Positions 19,643 to 30,990 of a stretch of DNA of 64,000 nt are shown piece by piece (the first letter of the stretch is position 1; the number at the start of each line of letters is the position of its first letter). The translations under genes were made by a program, and so were the position numbers. The DNA is from Collybia mongolica (Eukaryota; Basidiomycota; Agaricomycetes; Agaricales; Clitocybaceae), in the NCBI GenBank assembly GCA_013420905.1, contig JAAXNY010000013.1, positions 1,984,001 to 2,048,000 on the forward strand, in the 5' to 3' direction. A model generated the notes under the pieces. It had not been told where the DNA came from. It was given only the letters and a program-made list of their open reading frames with translations, and ran no database searches.

Positions 19643-21587
19643 ATGTCTTCCACTTCTACTTCCGCCATGGCTCGTGCTCTGCGCTCGCCTTCCGCGCTGT
19701 CTCTCCCGCTCTCTGCCGCGATTCTGCCGACTGAGGGCCGTTCCCCCACCATGGTCTATGTGGACCAGCCGATCCCTTCCTTCTCTGACCTCCTCGAAGA
19801 TGCCGAGGGCGACGTCTTCGTCGCTATGGAGCAAGGGTGGATTATCATGGCCGAGGAGCTCGCGCCCCGTATGGACCATCAGGGTCCGCTTGACCTTGAC
19901 GACTTGATCGACTTTGTCGATCACTGCTCCATGCTCATCGTACGCCCATCTTTTACTTGTTAATTCCTTTTACTTATTTACTGGTCTCAGGATGCCATCA
20001 CTGGCGTGGTCCGTGGCGCGCGTTTCTCGCTGCCATATCCGGCTATCCTCCTCCTGCGCGCGCTTCACCTTCAAGTGATGCGCATCCCAGTTGACGCGCG
20101 CGATGCTTCGTGGTCGTCCTGGCGTACGGTCATATCGACTGACCTGGGCGCCAACTCCATTCTTCTGGTAAATAACTTGTTTACTTCCTTACTCTGCCTC
20201 CCTTTGTCAAGCTGACTACCTTTTTCTTTTAGGGCCAGGCTCCCACAGTGGAGCAAGTCCTTGACCAGGTGGGGTCGCGCTTCGAGCGCGACAATGGTGA
20301 TAGTATCTTTCGGGATACTTTCCTCGTCCCGCCTCGCATGGTTGGCGCGCCGCGCCGTTACCATCAGTACCAGGACAATTGGTCCGCCGCGCCCTTGCCG
20401 GCGCGCTCCCCGGTCTTGGTACCCGCGGTTCGTTTATTACTGCTTTTTATTACTTTTCTTCGGTAGTTGACTTATTTTAATAGCCCCTCAAGCGGAAGCG
20501 TAATGCTGGGTCCAAGGGAAAAGGCCGTGCGGTTCCCCAGGTATATCCTTTACTTTACGAGTTTCACATTATTGCTGACTTGATTTCACAATTCTAGTCC
20601 GACATGTCGCGCGCCCAGGGGACTGGCAGTGCTTCCGCGCTGCGTCCCTCGGAAGCAGGCCCGGTATGTCTCTTTCTGAAGTCATTTACGTTCACTCATC
20701 TTTATCTCCTTAGTCCTCTGGGCAGCCGCCGGTGAAGGTTGAAGTCCCTGAGCTTCAGCTCTTCGATGATGAGGTCGCACGCCAGTTGGCTCAAGAGGGG
20801 TTCGCGGAGTTGTTGCCTCCCGCGGCCCCTTCTCCTCGTCAGTCGCGTAAGACCACCCGCTCTAGGGATAGGGCTCAGGCGACACACCGTAAGCACGCGC
20901 TGGTTCCCAACCGGGAGCTGACGCCGCTCCAGTCCCCTATTACCTCCCTGCTGGCTGACCTTGCGCCGCGGCGCTCTTCCGTATGTTTATTACTACTTTA
21001 TTTCTTGTTACTGATCATTTTTACTAGGTGGGCTATCCTTGCACGATGTGCGCCACCCGCGGCGACATTGAGTGCACCTTCAACGGTTGGGGTAAACCGT
21101 GCGTGGAATGCGCCACCGCCAAGAAGGGGAAGTGCAGCTTCAGCCTCACTCCCCAGAGGCGCGCTAGGCTCCGTGAGGATCTGGGGCCCATGCTTGGTGC
21201 GGGCATTTCTAGTAAGCCATCTTCTTTCCGTCTTTTTGTTTACTACTGATTTTACTTATTCTACTAGCGGTTGCTGAAGCCTATGCTCAGCTCGGCAACG
21301 CGGACACCCTTGCCGCGGAGGTCATTCAGGCCGCTAACCGCGCGCTTGAAATGCGCGACTCCTTGTTGGCGCGCATAGTTGGCACCATTGGTAGGTTGTA
21401 CAAGGAGGAAGGCCTGGAGGGCCTTCAAAACCTCTTGCTGACTACGCCAGCCACGGAGAGCGCCCTCCTCTTCTACGCGGACTTCCAGAATCTCCCTTGG
21501 CCGCCCTTGGAAGAAGAAGTAGAGGTTGATGACAGTTCTTCGTCGTCAAGATCTTCTGCGTCCGTGCCTGACAGCGAGGAGGAGTAG
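19643..21587 (+). CDS. Antisense gene X in gypsy-1 copy B: 8-exon protein with a six-cysteine (Zn2Cys6-like) cluster
   Basis: A spliced gene on the strand opposite gag-pol. Exons inferred from GT-AG junctions and frame: 19643-19939, 19991-20167, 20233-20427, 20484-20540, 20598-20663, 20714-20980, 21028-21211, 21268-21587, together 521 codons. All junctions keep frame. Exon 4 is basic (PLKRKRNAGSKGKGR), exon 6 has another basic stretch (RQSRKTTRSRDR), and exon 7 carries the spacing CX2CX7CX8CX2CX7C (CTMCATRGDIEC ... PCVEC ... KGKC), similar to fungal Zn2Cys6 DNA-binding clusters. The C-terminus is acidic/serine-rich. This suggests a nuclear DNA-binding protein, which is inference. No known element gene was recognised. 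Copy A carries the same gene split by copy B. Confidence 0.75.
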
Positions 21588-22294
21588 CCGCGCCGCGCCC
21601 CCCCCCACCTACGTTTTTTTTTTTTTTCTATATGTGTTTTCCCGGGCCCCTGGCCCTTTTATTACTGCTACCTAAGTTCCCCCGCCTTTCGTTGGGCTTC
21701 AATTCTTTAATTGAAGTCCAACACATGTCTTATATACAGTCCCTCGGACTATAAACAATGCTATTGATTTGGCTGTGGTTCTATTGTCTTCATAAGAAAG
21801 CTTCCGCCCTTGCCCCGGCTACTTAAGTTATAAATAGTACGGTTTAATTCTGGTGCAATTCTCTCGATCATTAAAAACCGTGGCGCGATCACTGACTTTT
21901 TATAGACAATCTATTTCAATCCTTGTAACCTTGGTAGGTTTTTCCAATTCGATTTTGCTTATACCCATCTCCCCCTCAACACTGATAACAACTGTCCCAG
22001 TTGTCATGCGGACACTGCCGCGCTCCACATGAATTTTTACGGAGCTCCTTTTTTTTTTTTTTAATTGGGCCCAGCATTTCAATTAGGCACGCGTCTCGGA
22101 CCTGTTCAGTTGAAATGTATAGATTTTTCTGGGGATAGAACGCGCGCAACGAATGAGAGACTGGGTAGCACTTCTCTAGTCGTAGAGGTATAAAAAGGGC
22201 ATTGGCTGTGCTTTCTGTCCAAAGGCATCGCCCGGCTCTATTATACTCTCTTTACAACGTTCTGTATCGAAGAACCAATTTCCTCTGCATCATC
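21588..22294 (+). other. Intergenic region between genes X and Y with a TATA box for Y
   Basis: About 700 bp with a C-tract and T-tract right after the gene X stop, another T-tract near 22050, and TATAAAAA at 22189-22196, 99 nt upstream of the gene Y start codon. No coding sequence was recognised. The TATA box supports independent transcription of gene Y. Confidence 0.6.
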
Positions 22295-23671
22295 ATGACT
22301 AGCCTCCCCAACTATCAAGACATCGAGAACTTCAAGATGGTCCAAGCTCTGTGGAACACCTTTCAAGCTCGTTTATCGATGGACACCCTTGTTGAACAAA
22401 GGGTCAGCGTCCGGAAGTTGGGCGAAACCGCGGTACTTTTTACGAATTAACTTATATACGCCGCTATCGTAACCAACCTTTACAATTTACAGCTACTCCT
22501 GACTGAGTCCAAAATGGTTTTGACGGAGCGGTCCTGGCAGAATGTTATCTTTGGCGTCCGTAAGGCATTCCAGGGACTACAACATGTATACCCCGAGTTA
22601 CTTCAAGAGCCCGTCTACCGCAACATTGTGACTCTTACTGCCGCTATTCACCGTCACCGTGAAAAGGTCCGCACTGAGCACCTGTCTCAAACCGCGGTGC
22701 GTGCTTTTTACCTTATCTTGCACTGTACTGTTCTTAAACCATGGTTTTCTGGTACTAGGTCCCTGCTACTGGTGGTGATGCGGATAGTCCCGCTATTCCA
22801 GGCGAGGTTATTGCTGGTGGTGAATATGACGGTGACATTGAAATGTCTGGTACTGACTCGGTATGTTTCTTTTTAGCTACCGCGCTGTCAGTGCGCGACA
22901 TACTCAATGGCGTCTCTTCTTTACTCAAGAATATGGTCATTGATTCCGGCGCTACGGCTAGCGCTACTGTCTCTGGACCAGTGACTAGTCGTCTCCTTAG
23001 TGAAGGACCAATCACCCGTAGTCGCAAGGAGAAGGAGAACATTAAGGTTCCCCGTGTCAAAAGGACTAAGGCTGAAAAGGCTGCCATCAAGGTACCCATT
23101 CTTGTTTTTGCTCTGTCTATTACTTTGTTTCTCATTCCTACAGGACGGTAAGCGTTCCGAGCTCAACCGCGGCAGTACTCTTCGTCCCAAAAAGCATACG
23201 AGGCAGGACACCCCGGATGAAGATCCAAAGGCATCTGCTGAGGGTACGTTTTCTAATAATAGATGGTTCTAATTTTATACTGACTGTGTATCAGATACTC
23301 GTGTCTTTATTGACTTCCATCCCTCCAAGGAGCACGATGTAGTCTTAGCGCGGGCGCGCTTGATTGCTGACGCGGGCGATCCCTTGTCACACACCAAGCA
23401 AGCCCTCGGTAGGATGCTTTTAAACTACCGCGCTGAGTTGGAGGAGATCAGTCATACAGTGTCCTTCTTATTGAAGCGTCGTGACGCCACTATGGACGAG
23501 GTTACTCACCTCAACGGTCTAATGAACGAGGCCGCTCTGGAGGGAGGCTCTGACGAGGCTGCCACTGCAAGCGCTACCGAAGTCCATGACCAGGATGACA
23601 ATGATAAAGAGGAGGTAGCTCCGGCTGATGTGCCCTTGCCCGAGGTTGAAGACGACTTCATATCTGCTTGA
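22295..23671 (+). CDS. Antisense gene Y in gypsy-1 copy B: 5-exon protein of unknown function
   Basis: Exons from GT-AG junctions and frame: 22295-22432, 22493-22696, 22759-23091, 23144-23243, 23295-23671, together 384 codons. The start ATG (MTSLPNYQDIEN) lies about 100 nt after a TATA box. The N-terminal half is helical in character (TERSWQNVIFGVRKAFQGLQ, IVTLTAAIHRHREKV). Exon 3 ends with a very basic stretch (TRSRKEKENIKVPRVKRTKAEK), suggesting nucleic acid binding or nuclear import. The C-terminal exon has a helical region with heptad-like character (LNYRAELEEISHTVSFLLKRRD) and an acidic tail. I do not recognise the family. It ends about 150 bp from the convergent pol gene. A 16-nt GT...AG stretch at 22861-22876 is too short for an intron and is read as coding. 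Confidence 0.7.
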
Positions 23672-23817
23672 GGGTAGTCCAATTAACTTCCTCCTTAGTT
23701 ATGGTGTCCCTCCCCACGCTCCTTTGTATTACTGTCTTTACTCGGTTTAACACTGTCCTTACTACTTAGCTTCGTTGCTTACACTGTCTTTACTGCTTCT
23801 GTTTTCATACTGATTTA

Positions 23818-26800
23818 TCACTTATGCAACTTCCGGTGTGACATAGTAGTTTGTGGTAGCGCCGGCGCTATCCCCTCTTCAGTGTTTTCACTAGAGCTTG
23901 ACTCTGAATCGGACTGATCCAATTGGACTCTGTCAAAGGTATAGTCACGCTCCTTATAAACTTGTCTATTAGCGGGATCTTTCGATTCCACTAAAGCATT
24001 TAATGTTTCGCTAGAGATGTCTATTAGATCTTGCAGATTATCCGGCAGTTCAATTGTACTCCTAGCAAAATAGGGAATAACCCTAAACGCCCCCACTTTA
24101 TGTTGCCACACCGATCCATCCATTTCACAAACAATATAGGCTCCCCCGCGGTTTCGTCTCAGGACTATCATTGGTCCCAGGTACCGTGGCTTCAGCTTTT
24201 TATCGAGCGAACTTTCGACCTCGGTATTTCTAACTAGTACTAAACTTCCTGGTTTGAAATCATGGTCTCTGATGGTCGCGCTGTGATCCTTCTCATACTG
24301 TAATAGTCTCCTTCGTTTTTCTATATTGATACGTTTCCTCATATCGGCCACATGCTGGACGTGCTTAGCTAGAGCCTGCGCTCTAAACCCAATGAGTTCC
24401 TCTGTAGTCAATATTTTTCCTGGTAACTTTACTAACCAAGTGGCTTCAATAATATCTAACGGTAAGGTTGGGTGCGCGCCCGTAATCATAAAATAGGGGG
24501 AGCAACCCGTCCCTCTCCGTATAGTAATCCTGTCAGCCCACATTACATGGTGGAAGAAGTAGTACCACTTCTTTACATCACCACCTGTAGCTTTGAAGAC
24601 AGCTTGACGCACATCCCAATGTGCGCGCTCGGCGATCCCATTTCCTTTGGAATTGTATGGTGATATACTTATTCCTGTAATACCATACTTGGATTCCAGC
24701 CACGCTTTGGCTGCGACAAAGGCAGGACCATTATCCGTTACAATTTCCGTTAGAGAACCCCATCTACAAATTACTTCTTCGAACAGCCACCTTCCCAAGG
24801 TCTTGCCATCCTCAGATTTGAGGGGCGCGCCTTCCATCCACGAAGACAGTGCACATCTTCCTTGGACAATGTATTTATAACCGTTAGATGATGGGCTCAT
24901 ATACATGGTGTCCGCATGCAATACTTGGAATATAGACGGCGTGTGCGTTATGACAGGAGGGATTCTCAACAAAGTTAAAAGCCTTGTCTGACAGATGTGA
25001 CATGACTTCACATACCATGATACATCGCGCTCCATTTCTGGCCACCAAAATCTTTTATCTATTAAGGATTTTGTTGCATAGAAACCCCTATGTCCAACAG
25101 AATCGTGAGACGCCTTCATCATATATGTTCGGTGATTTTTATCAACAACAAGCTGGTGCGCGCTATCGATATTTTTCCTATACATCCTGCCTTCTGGATC
25201 CAAAAAGAAATTAGACGCCTGCCTTGCAAACTTTAGGTAGGCGCGATCTGTCATTCCTTTTGGTCTCTTTTGTGGTCTTTTTAACCATTCTTTTATTAAA
25301 GGTAGGTTTTTATCCTGTTCCAGTGCCGTAGGTGTTCGTTTAGACTCATCATATACTTCCCTTACATTAGGGTCATATTTAAACTTTTCATCAGGTATGA
25401 CAGTAGTATTTACAAGTTGCTTTAGATAAGCTTCTCTTTGAATACCGAACCGTCCTAAACCTAAGTGCTGTTTTACTTCTCCAATAAATGCCGCTTCACC
25501 AGCCCAGGCATTGTTTACTTCCACTTCAAAATCAGAGATTTCCTTTGCCAGTTGGAATAAATATCCGCCGCGCGTATCGATCTCCTCTTTAAAGTCTGAC
25601 AGTTCCAAAGGGTCATCCAATCCTTCCATTGGGTTGATAAACCTTAAAGGACCTGAGGGTTCGTCGTAACCATCGTCGGGGTCCGGGTAGACAGGATCCC
25701 CTAGCCGCGCGTCGCGTCTTGACAGACCGTCTGGGCCAAAGCCTTTACCAGCTTTATGAACCAAAGTAAAGTGGAACATAAGTATCCTATCGATCCACCT
25801 ATTTACCGTTGCATTAGGTCCTAAACTTGGGTTTGATAACATCCCCTTAATGTACTTTGCATCCGTTTCCACTACCAAATTTCGTACTCCAATAAACCAA
25901 TAATAACATGCCATTAGAACTCTCATTAATCCGAATAGCTCTCGTTTGGGTTGTGAGAAGCGCGCTTCGCGCTCATTCAGAGTTATCGAGTCAAATCTAG
26001 CATAGTGCTTTCTTCCAGGTATATCAGGGTCTTCCTGGTAGATATAGTAGCCTACGGCTTTCCATGACGTATCTACTGACAGTACTACTGGCGTATTCCA
26101 GGTGTAATTAATTGGACGGAGCGCGGGGCTATTTTTAAGTGCGTCTAATAATAGCTGCTGCGCTTCTTCTTGCTCAGGCCCCCATATCCAAGGTTCACTA
26201 CTCCTAGTTAACTTTTGAATTGGTTGACCTATACGGGCGAAGTCTTTAATGAAATTCCTGCATACACCAATAGTTCCCATGTAAGCGCGTACTTCACTGA
26301 CATCTTTGCATGGTCCCCATCTTTCAACTACACCGATTCTATCTGTAGTAGGTTTTCGTCCTTCATAGGTACATCTATGTCCTACCACTAGAATTTCACT
26401 TGCGCATAACATAGACTTATATCCTGAAAATGTTCCTCCAGAATACTTCATTCTCTGTACGACGCGATTTACATTTTGCATATGTTCCCAGAAGAAGCGC
26501 CTAACACCTGGAGCACCAGGTAGCTCTTCTTCTGTTCCGTCCGGTAGTTCGTAGCGCGTTGCTGGACCGCGCACGGGTACATCATCAATATAGGGTATTG
26601 TGACATGTGGTACCTCATCCTGTAGGATGTACGTGACATCGTCATGAAATATTGGAACAGAATTCGTCCATCCCATAGGGAGTGTTACTAATCTCAGCGC
26701 GCCAAATGGTGTTTGGAACGTGGTTAGATCGCGCGAGGTTTCTGCTAAAGGCCTCTCATCGTATCCTACATATAGATCCATCATTCCGCCACAAGCGCGC

Positions 26801-27663
26801 CCTGCGAAGTGTTCTGCTAGTTCTTCGGTAGCGGGTGGTAGACCCGAGTGCGCTATTGTGACTGCATTCAGTGGTTCTAGACTATGTACAATTCTAAGCT
26901 TCTTTCCTGGGCCTTTCTTTAATACAGTAAACCATCTAGACCTGTATGATGAATTGGATCTCTCATAGACTCCTGCATCAATTTTTGTCTTGATGATTTT
27001 ACAAACATCTTCATAGATTCCTGGTGGGATTCTAATGTTCCTCTCTGTCCACGGCGTATGTGGGACTACTGGTATTTCGACGGGAGGAAAATATTCCTTC
27101 TTAAAACTACCGCGCTCACTATCATTCCAAGCAAAACCATCATTATGTTTGCACATAAAGTCGTGGATTATATCCATCTCTTTAGGTTTTAAGAAGCTTT
27201 CTTCTTCGTGTACTCTTTGGAATTCCGCGCGCCTTTCCTCAGTGTACCTCCCAGTTGGTTTAAACGGAGATGGGTTAGGCGTTAGAACTGGTAGGGCCGC
27301 TAAAGGGTCGCCCTTTATATCTCTGATAATTCTAAATTTATCAGGCAGGTCCGCCAGTGTTGGTTTTGTTTTCAAATGTACTGGTTTATACTTCTTTCCT
27401 ACTAGCTGATCCATGGTCTCAATATTACACTTTTCACTTGTTGCCGTTCCAAGACCGCGCTCGTTTGTGCCAATTTGCCACTGCTTTAATTTACTTAAAG
27501 CTTTATTGATCATGGGCTGTTCTTGAGCGTATGTCAGCGGTCTAGTGGGTGTGCTTGCTGGGTCCCTACTGTTCTGCTCGTAGTTTATTACTGGTCCATC
27601 GCGCTCATCTACGGAAGCCAAGTACGTGGCTAGTAATTCGCGTTCAGGTACTGTACTATTCAT
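23818..27663 (-). CDS. gypsy-1 Pol: reverse transcriptase, RNase H, integrase
   Basis: About 1281 residues from the ATG at 27663 ([10 protein letters not shown]). Reverse transcriptase includes [12 protein letters not shown], a substrate region [15 protein letters not shown] and the catalytic YIDD. RNase H follows ([23 protein letters not shown]). Integrase has a zinc region ([14 protein letters not shown]) and the triad in [17 protein letters not shown] and [11 protein letters not shown]. The C-terminal part has a [10 protein letters not shown] segment typical of the integrase tail and no chromodomain. The frame is also open upstream of the ATG and overlaps the protease ORF by about 50 nt in the -1 frame, so translation by frameshift or re-initiation is possible. 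The ORF is intact. Confidence 0.95.
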   Translation of the reverse strand: MNSTVPERELLATYLASVDERDGPVINYEQNSRDPASTPTRPLTYAQEQPMINKALSKLKQWQIGTNERGLGTATSEKCNIETMDQLVGKKYKPVHLKTKPTLADLPDKFRIIRDIKGDPLAALPVLTPNPSPFKPTGRYTEERRAEFQRVHEEESFLKPKEMDIIHDFMCKHNDGFAWNDSERGSFKKEYFPPVEIPVVPHTPWTERNIRIPPGIYEDVCKIIKTKIDAGVYERSNSSYRSRWFTVLKKGPGKKLRIVHSLEPLNAVTIAHSGLPPATEELAEHFAGRACGGMMDLYVGYDERPLAETSRDLTTFQTPFGALRLVTLPMGWTNSVPIFHDDVTYILQDEVPHVTIPYIDDVPVRGPATRYELPDGTEEELPGAPGVRRFFWEHMQNVNRVVQRMKYSGGTFSGYKSMLCASEILVVGHRCTYEGRKPTTDRIGVVERWGPCKDVSEVRAYMGTIGVCRNFIKDFARIGQPIQKLTRSSEPWIWGPEQEEAQQLLLDALKNSPALRPINYTWNTPVVLSVDTSWKAVGYYIYQEDPDIPGRKHYARFDSITLNEREARFSQPKRELFGLMRVLMACYYWFIGVRNLVVETDAKYIKGMLSNPSLGPNATVNRWIDRILMFHFTLVHKAGKGFGPDGLSRRDARLGDPVYPDPDDGYDEPSGPLRFINPMEGLDDPLELSDFKEEIDTRGGYLFQLAKEISDFEVEVNNAWAGEAAFIGEVKQHLGLGRFGIQREAYLKQLVNTTVIPDEKFKYDPNVREVYDESKRTPTALEQDKNLPLIKEWLKRPQKRPKGMTDRAYLKFARQASNFFLDPEGRMYRKNIDSAHQLVVDKNHRTYMMKASHDSVGHRGFYATKSLIDKRFWWPEMERDVSWYVKSCHICQTRLLTLLRIPPVITHTPSIFQVLHADTMYMSPSSNGYKYIVQGRCALSSWMEGAPLKSEDGKTLGRWLFEEVICRWGSLTEIVTDNGPAFVAAKAWLESKYGITGISISPYNSKGNGIAERAHWDVRQAVFKATGGDVKKWYYFFHHVMWADRITIRRGTGCSPYFMITGAHPTLPLDIIEATWLVKLPGKILTTEELIGFRAQALAKHVQHVADMRKRINIEKRRRLLQYEKDHSATIRDHDFKPGSLVLVRNTEVESSLDKKLKPRYLGPMIVLRRNRGGAYIVCEMDGSVWQHKVGAFRVIPYFARSTIELPDNLQDLIDISSETLNALVESKDPANRQVYKERDYTFDRVQLDQSDSESSSSENTEEGIAPALPQTTMSHRKLHK
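24383..24436 (-). other. 54-nt intron-like block in copy B pol, absent from copy A
   Basis: On the minus strand this block begins GTTAGT, contains ATTGAC as a possible branch site and ends TTTAG. In copy B it is read as 18 codons of pol. Copy A lacks exactly this block, leaving a TGA. This suggests that copy A passed through an RNA in which it had been spliced out. Confidence 0.55.
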
Positions 27664-27812
27664 GTTTACATCACTTCTAGACAAAAAGACATCTCTAAGT
27701 TCTTTGTGACCAAAATTCCGCTTAGCAGTAGGGTGTCTATAACCCGTTATAATAAAGTTCCCGTCCTCATCTTCAGCAATTTCTACGGCTAGCTCTCCTT
27801 GATCACTTTGGA

Positions 27813-29018
27813 TTAATTCATCGAAGGCCGAAAATCCTGCTCTGGTTGTCTTTTCAACAGCTTAGGCGGTGATCCCTTTGCATGGGTAGGAATAGTACAC
27901 CTTCGTCCCGTGTTAGGGTCCGTGATAGTGACTACTTGTCCCCCGTCCCGAGCATTTTTGATCTGACTTTCCGTGAGCGTATCAAACGGTCTCCCAAGCA
28001 ATACTTTGTATGCGGGTGAATTTATAATATGTACTTGGAGGTAGATGGCCATGTCATTAAACAAGAAAGGGACATTGCGCGCTAATCCCGCTGTTTTCTC
28101 CACTTGTTTATTAGCGCTCTGCATGTGTATGACAACGTCCGGATCCCATGAAATATCCAAGTCTAAAGCCGTTTGTTTAGCCATTGATACTATTTGGGAT
28201 CCCCCATCTAATAAAGATTCTTCCGTTCCTACCCCATTTATTACTGGATATACTGCGCGCAAAGAGGCCGATTCTTTTGCTACATACAATTGTTTGGGCT
28301 CTTCCCCGGCTGGTAAAGATTCTAAATACTGTAGGACTGGGTCCCCGCATATTATAGATCCCTTAGGTATTCCGCCGCGGTCATACTCTGAGATGAAGAA
28401 AGACTGGAATGGGATTGACTCTACTGGTAGCGCGTCATGCCGTAAGTAGTTATCATCAAGTTCCCAGTCCCCTCCAAAGGGTAAGACGTCTTCCTCATCT
28501 ATTCCGTTTATTTGCAAGTTAGCGTCCCTTTGGGTAAGGGACTTACGTCTGGCAGTTACAATATTCTTTATTCCATCTCTAATGGTTTTTGACGAGCCCA
28601 TTAACTCTCCCGTGGTCAATGTGATAGGGTTGTCTAACACTTTAGCAATTATATCGCCACCTTTTAATTTTACTTCTATCGGGGACTTAGTTTCATAAGT
28701 CGGACCGCGCTTAGTGTTAAAATTAGGTAGCGGATCAACTGGTTCAGGGTTGCGTTCCGTTCTCCGGGGTATGTAGGGTACCACGGGCACATCGATGTAG
28801 GGTAATTCTTTTCGTACTGGAGACTTTACTGATGGTTCAGCAAATTTTACTTTCCTTTTACTAGGAGACGGCGCTACCAGCTCCTCTCCGCTACTATCCT
28901 GACTACTCTCTGAATCGTTACTTTCTTGACGACTATTTCTATTTTTACTTCGGTCCTCTGGCTGTCTCTTGGAACGCGACCTAGTCGTAGGTCTAGCGTG
29001 TTCCTTAGCCTCCTTCAT
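27813..29018 (-). CDS. gypsy-1 protease ORF
   Basis: 401 residues starting at an ATG five bases after the gag stop, in another frame. The N-terminal third is charged and disordered ([27 protein letters not shown]). The C-terminal part is a retropepsin-like domain: [19 protein letters not shown], with Asp in the variant active site DGGS instead of the usual D-T/S-G, followed by the ALDLDI and VLLGRPFD segments that match the flap and the ILGxxW-like motif of retroviral proteases. It should process Gag and Pol. The close spacing to gag suggests re-initiation or frameshifting. Confidence 0.8.
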   Translation of the reverse strand: MKEAKEHARPTTRSRSKRQPEDRSKNRNSRQESNDSESSQDSSGEELVAPSPSKRKVKFAEPSVKSPVRKELPYIDVPVVPYIPRRTERNPEPVDPLPNFNTKRGPTYETKSPIEVKLKGGDIIAKVLDNPITLTTGELMGSSKTIRDGIKNIVTARRKSLTQRDANLQINGIDEEDVLPFGGDWELDDNYLRHDALPVESIPFQSFFISEYDRGGIPKGSIICGDPVLQYLESLPAGEEPKQLYVAKESASLRAVYPVINGVGTEESLLDGGSQIVSMAKQTALDLDISWDPDVVIHMQSANKQVEKTAGLARNVPFLFNDMAIYLQVHIINSPAYKVLLGRPFDTLTESQIKNARDGGQVVTITDPNTGRRCTIPTHAKGSPPKLLKRQPEQDFRPSMN

Positions 29019-29023
29019 CGGAC

Positions 29024-30535
29024 CTAATTGAAACCCGACTCTTTAACCTTGTTTTGGTTATTGAGTTCTGCTACCTGCCCTAATAAAGTACTCATTTGTG
29101 CTTGTAAGGCTACTATGTCAGGGTTCGGCGCGCTCTTTGCCGTAGGATTATAGTTATTATTTATATATTCCTGTTTCTGCATCTGAGGCGCTACTGGCAG
29201 CGCGGTTTGCGCGCTCTGTTGTCCTAACATTTGTTGCGCTTGAAATTGTGCCATTTGTGCCATTATGGCTTTCAAGGTTCCAATGTCGTTACTATTGTCT
29301 ACTGCACTATGTGACTGCATAACGGACAATACTCCTGGGGCGGGTCCTTCCGTGACATCTCCGTAATAAAGGGCCGCTACCTTCTTTGAATGGAAGTGTT
29401 CCACTTTATCTTTCAAGGATACCGTTTCTGGTTCCCTTGGAATATATGATCCGTCTGGTAAGCATACTCCTCCATTTGCATTGGTTTTTATTTTCCCTTC
29501 TTCAAAATGTTTCTGTTTCTCGGGACAGGCCATTATGAAGTGTCCGGGTGTAAAGCAGTAGTGACATTTATACGCATTTGGTCTTTGCGGTTGTCCTTCT
29601 TTAGGCTTTCCGTACTGATTCTGATACTGATGCTGCTGGGGTGCGCTATTCGCGGCATGGTTCTGAACAGTTGCTTGTTGAAGCGCTTTCATTACATCCT
29701 CGAATCCACTCCTCGTATTCTTCTCATTTACTTGCAGACGGTCTAACAAATTAACTATTTGTTGTTTTATTTCATCCATCTCTACTTTGATTTTGGGCGC
29801 TGCTGTTGCTGTTACGGACGCTATAAACGATCTATTCGTGTCTGGAATATTCATGTTGGCTACACCTTCAGAAATGCTGATTGCAGTTGCTATAACTTCC
29901 TCCAGATCGTACTGATCCCCTTTTCGTCGCGCGAGCGCGGCGGCTTCGGCAATAGTATTAGGATCTGCTCGGTTGTTTGTAGCAACGGCTTGTCCTGCCT
30001 GTGTAGCATTAGACTGATTATTCCCTAGCAGGGTTAGCCTTCCTTGTACTTGGGATCTGAAGACTTCGTCTAGACATCCCAAGAACTTGGTAACCAATTC
30101 GCGGTTAGAGATAATAGGTGGCCTAACTCCCAAGAGTTTAATAGATTCTGCTTTGAATTCACGCTTCAGCTTTTTCAGCGCGGCCTCATCGGTTACTCCA
30201 ATACGTGGGTTAGCGCGACACACTGCCTCTAACTTGGCTACTGATCCTTCTACTTGATCGAGTGCTTCCGGATAGCTAGAGATCAACTCTGTCTTGAAAT
30301 CCGTCCAAGTGCCTGTCTTATAGTGGTCTAATGCCCTCCACTCATTCTCTGATTGTAGGTCTGCGTATTTTCCTAACATTAACTTCTTTTCTTCATCATT
30401 TGTAATGTTACACTCCTTCCATAGGACTTCCATTCGCTCCAGAAATCGGATTAAACCCGTGGGCTCTTTTCCTTTGAATACTGGTGCATCACGGACGCCT
30501 GGTTGGGGCATATATTTACGAGGGGGTTCAGTCAT
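29024..30535 (-). CDS. gypsy-1 Gag
   Basis: 503 residues from the ATG at 30535 (MTEPPRKYMPQPG). The capsid-like part comprises FLERMEVLWKECN, KYADLQSENEWRALDHYKTGTW and a helical stretch to about residue 170. A single zinc knuckle, CHYCFTPGHFIMAC (CX2CX4HX4C), lies near residue 325; the C-terminus is Gln/Asn-rich with a coiled-coil-like end (VALQAQMSTLLGQVAEL). The frame stays open for about 115 codons upstream without an ATG, with basic motifs, so a longer product from a non-AUG start cannot be excluded. Confidence 0.9.
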   Translation of the reverse strand: MTEPPRKYMPQPGVRDAPVFKGKEPTGLIRFLERMEVLWKECNITNDEEKKLMLGKYADLQSENEWRALDHYKTGTWTDFKTELISSYPEALDQVEGSVAKLEAVCRANPRIGVTDEAALKKLKREFKAESIKLLGVRPPIISNRELVTKFLGCLDEVFRSQVQGRLTLLGNNQSNATQAGQAVATNNRADPNTIAEAAALARRKGDQYDLEEVIATAISISEGVANMNIPDTNRSFIASVTATAAPKIKVEMDEIKQQIVNLLDRLQVNEKNTRSGFEDVMKALQQATVQNHAANSAPQQHQYQNQYGKPKEGQPQRPNAYKCHYCFTPGHFIMACPEKQKHFEEGKIKTNANGGVCLPDGSYIPREPETVSLKDKVEHFHSKKVAALYYGDVTEGPAPGVLSVMQSHSAVDNSNDIGTLKAIMAQMAQFQAQQMLGQQSAQTALPVAPQMQKQEYINNNYNPTAKSAPNPDIVALQAQMSTLLGQVAELNNQNKVKESGFN

Positions 30536-30990
30536 GATTACTGAATGGTTCTGAGTAGCTAACGAGTTCGGGTTTGCTACTGGGTTTACTACGGACGATC
30601 TTCCGCGCGCTACTGGTCTACTAGTAGTTGATATGTTTCCTAAGGGCTCTGGGGTTCTAAATACTTGCCTTGGTCCTGAAGATCCAAAGGCTGGTTGTGA
30701 AGATCCTCGTGTGCGCGCTCGCCTAGGAGGTGGTAACGACTCTGTTACTCCAGCGTTTTGCGAATTTTTAGTCTTCCGCGTTTTTGTAGCTACTTGTCTT
30801 GCAAGTGGCTGATTAGTTAGTCTGTTTGACGAGCTGGCTTGTGGGCGCGGCTCTTGAGACAGATTGACTAAACTTTCTCCGCTCTACTTCAATTTGTAGA
30901 CGACGTTACTCGTCTTGGTATAATATTTTTCAAAGAAAGATGCTCTCTTTAGACTATTCAAAACTCTGAACCCTCGCGGTGGGCTCCAGA
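30536..30990 (-). other. gypsy-1 copy B leader with tRNA-type primer binding site
   Basis: Two bases after the 5' LTR the minus strand reads TGGAGCCCACCGCGAGGG (30988-30971). It starts with TGG as expected for a site complementary to a tRNA 3' CCA end; the matching tRNA would have U before CCA. I cannot name the tRNA. The rest is leader, open in the gag frame from about 30885. Confidence 0.6.

Noticed and set aside
22861..22876. 16-nt intron in gene Y exon 3
   Set aside because: Too short to splice; reading through keeps the frame.
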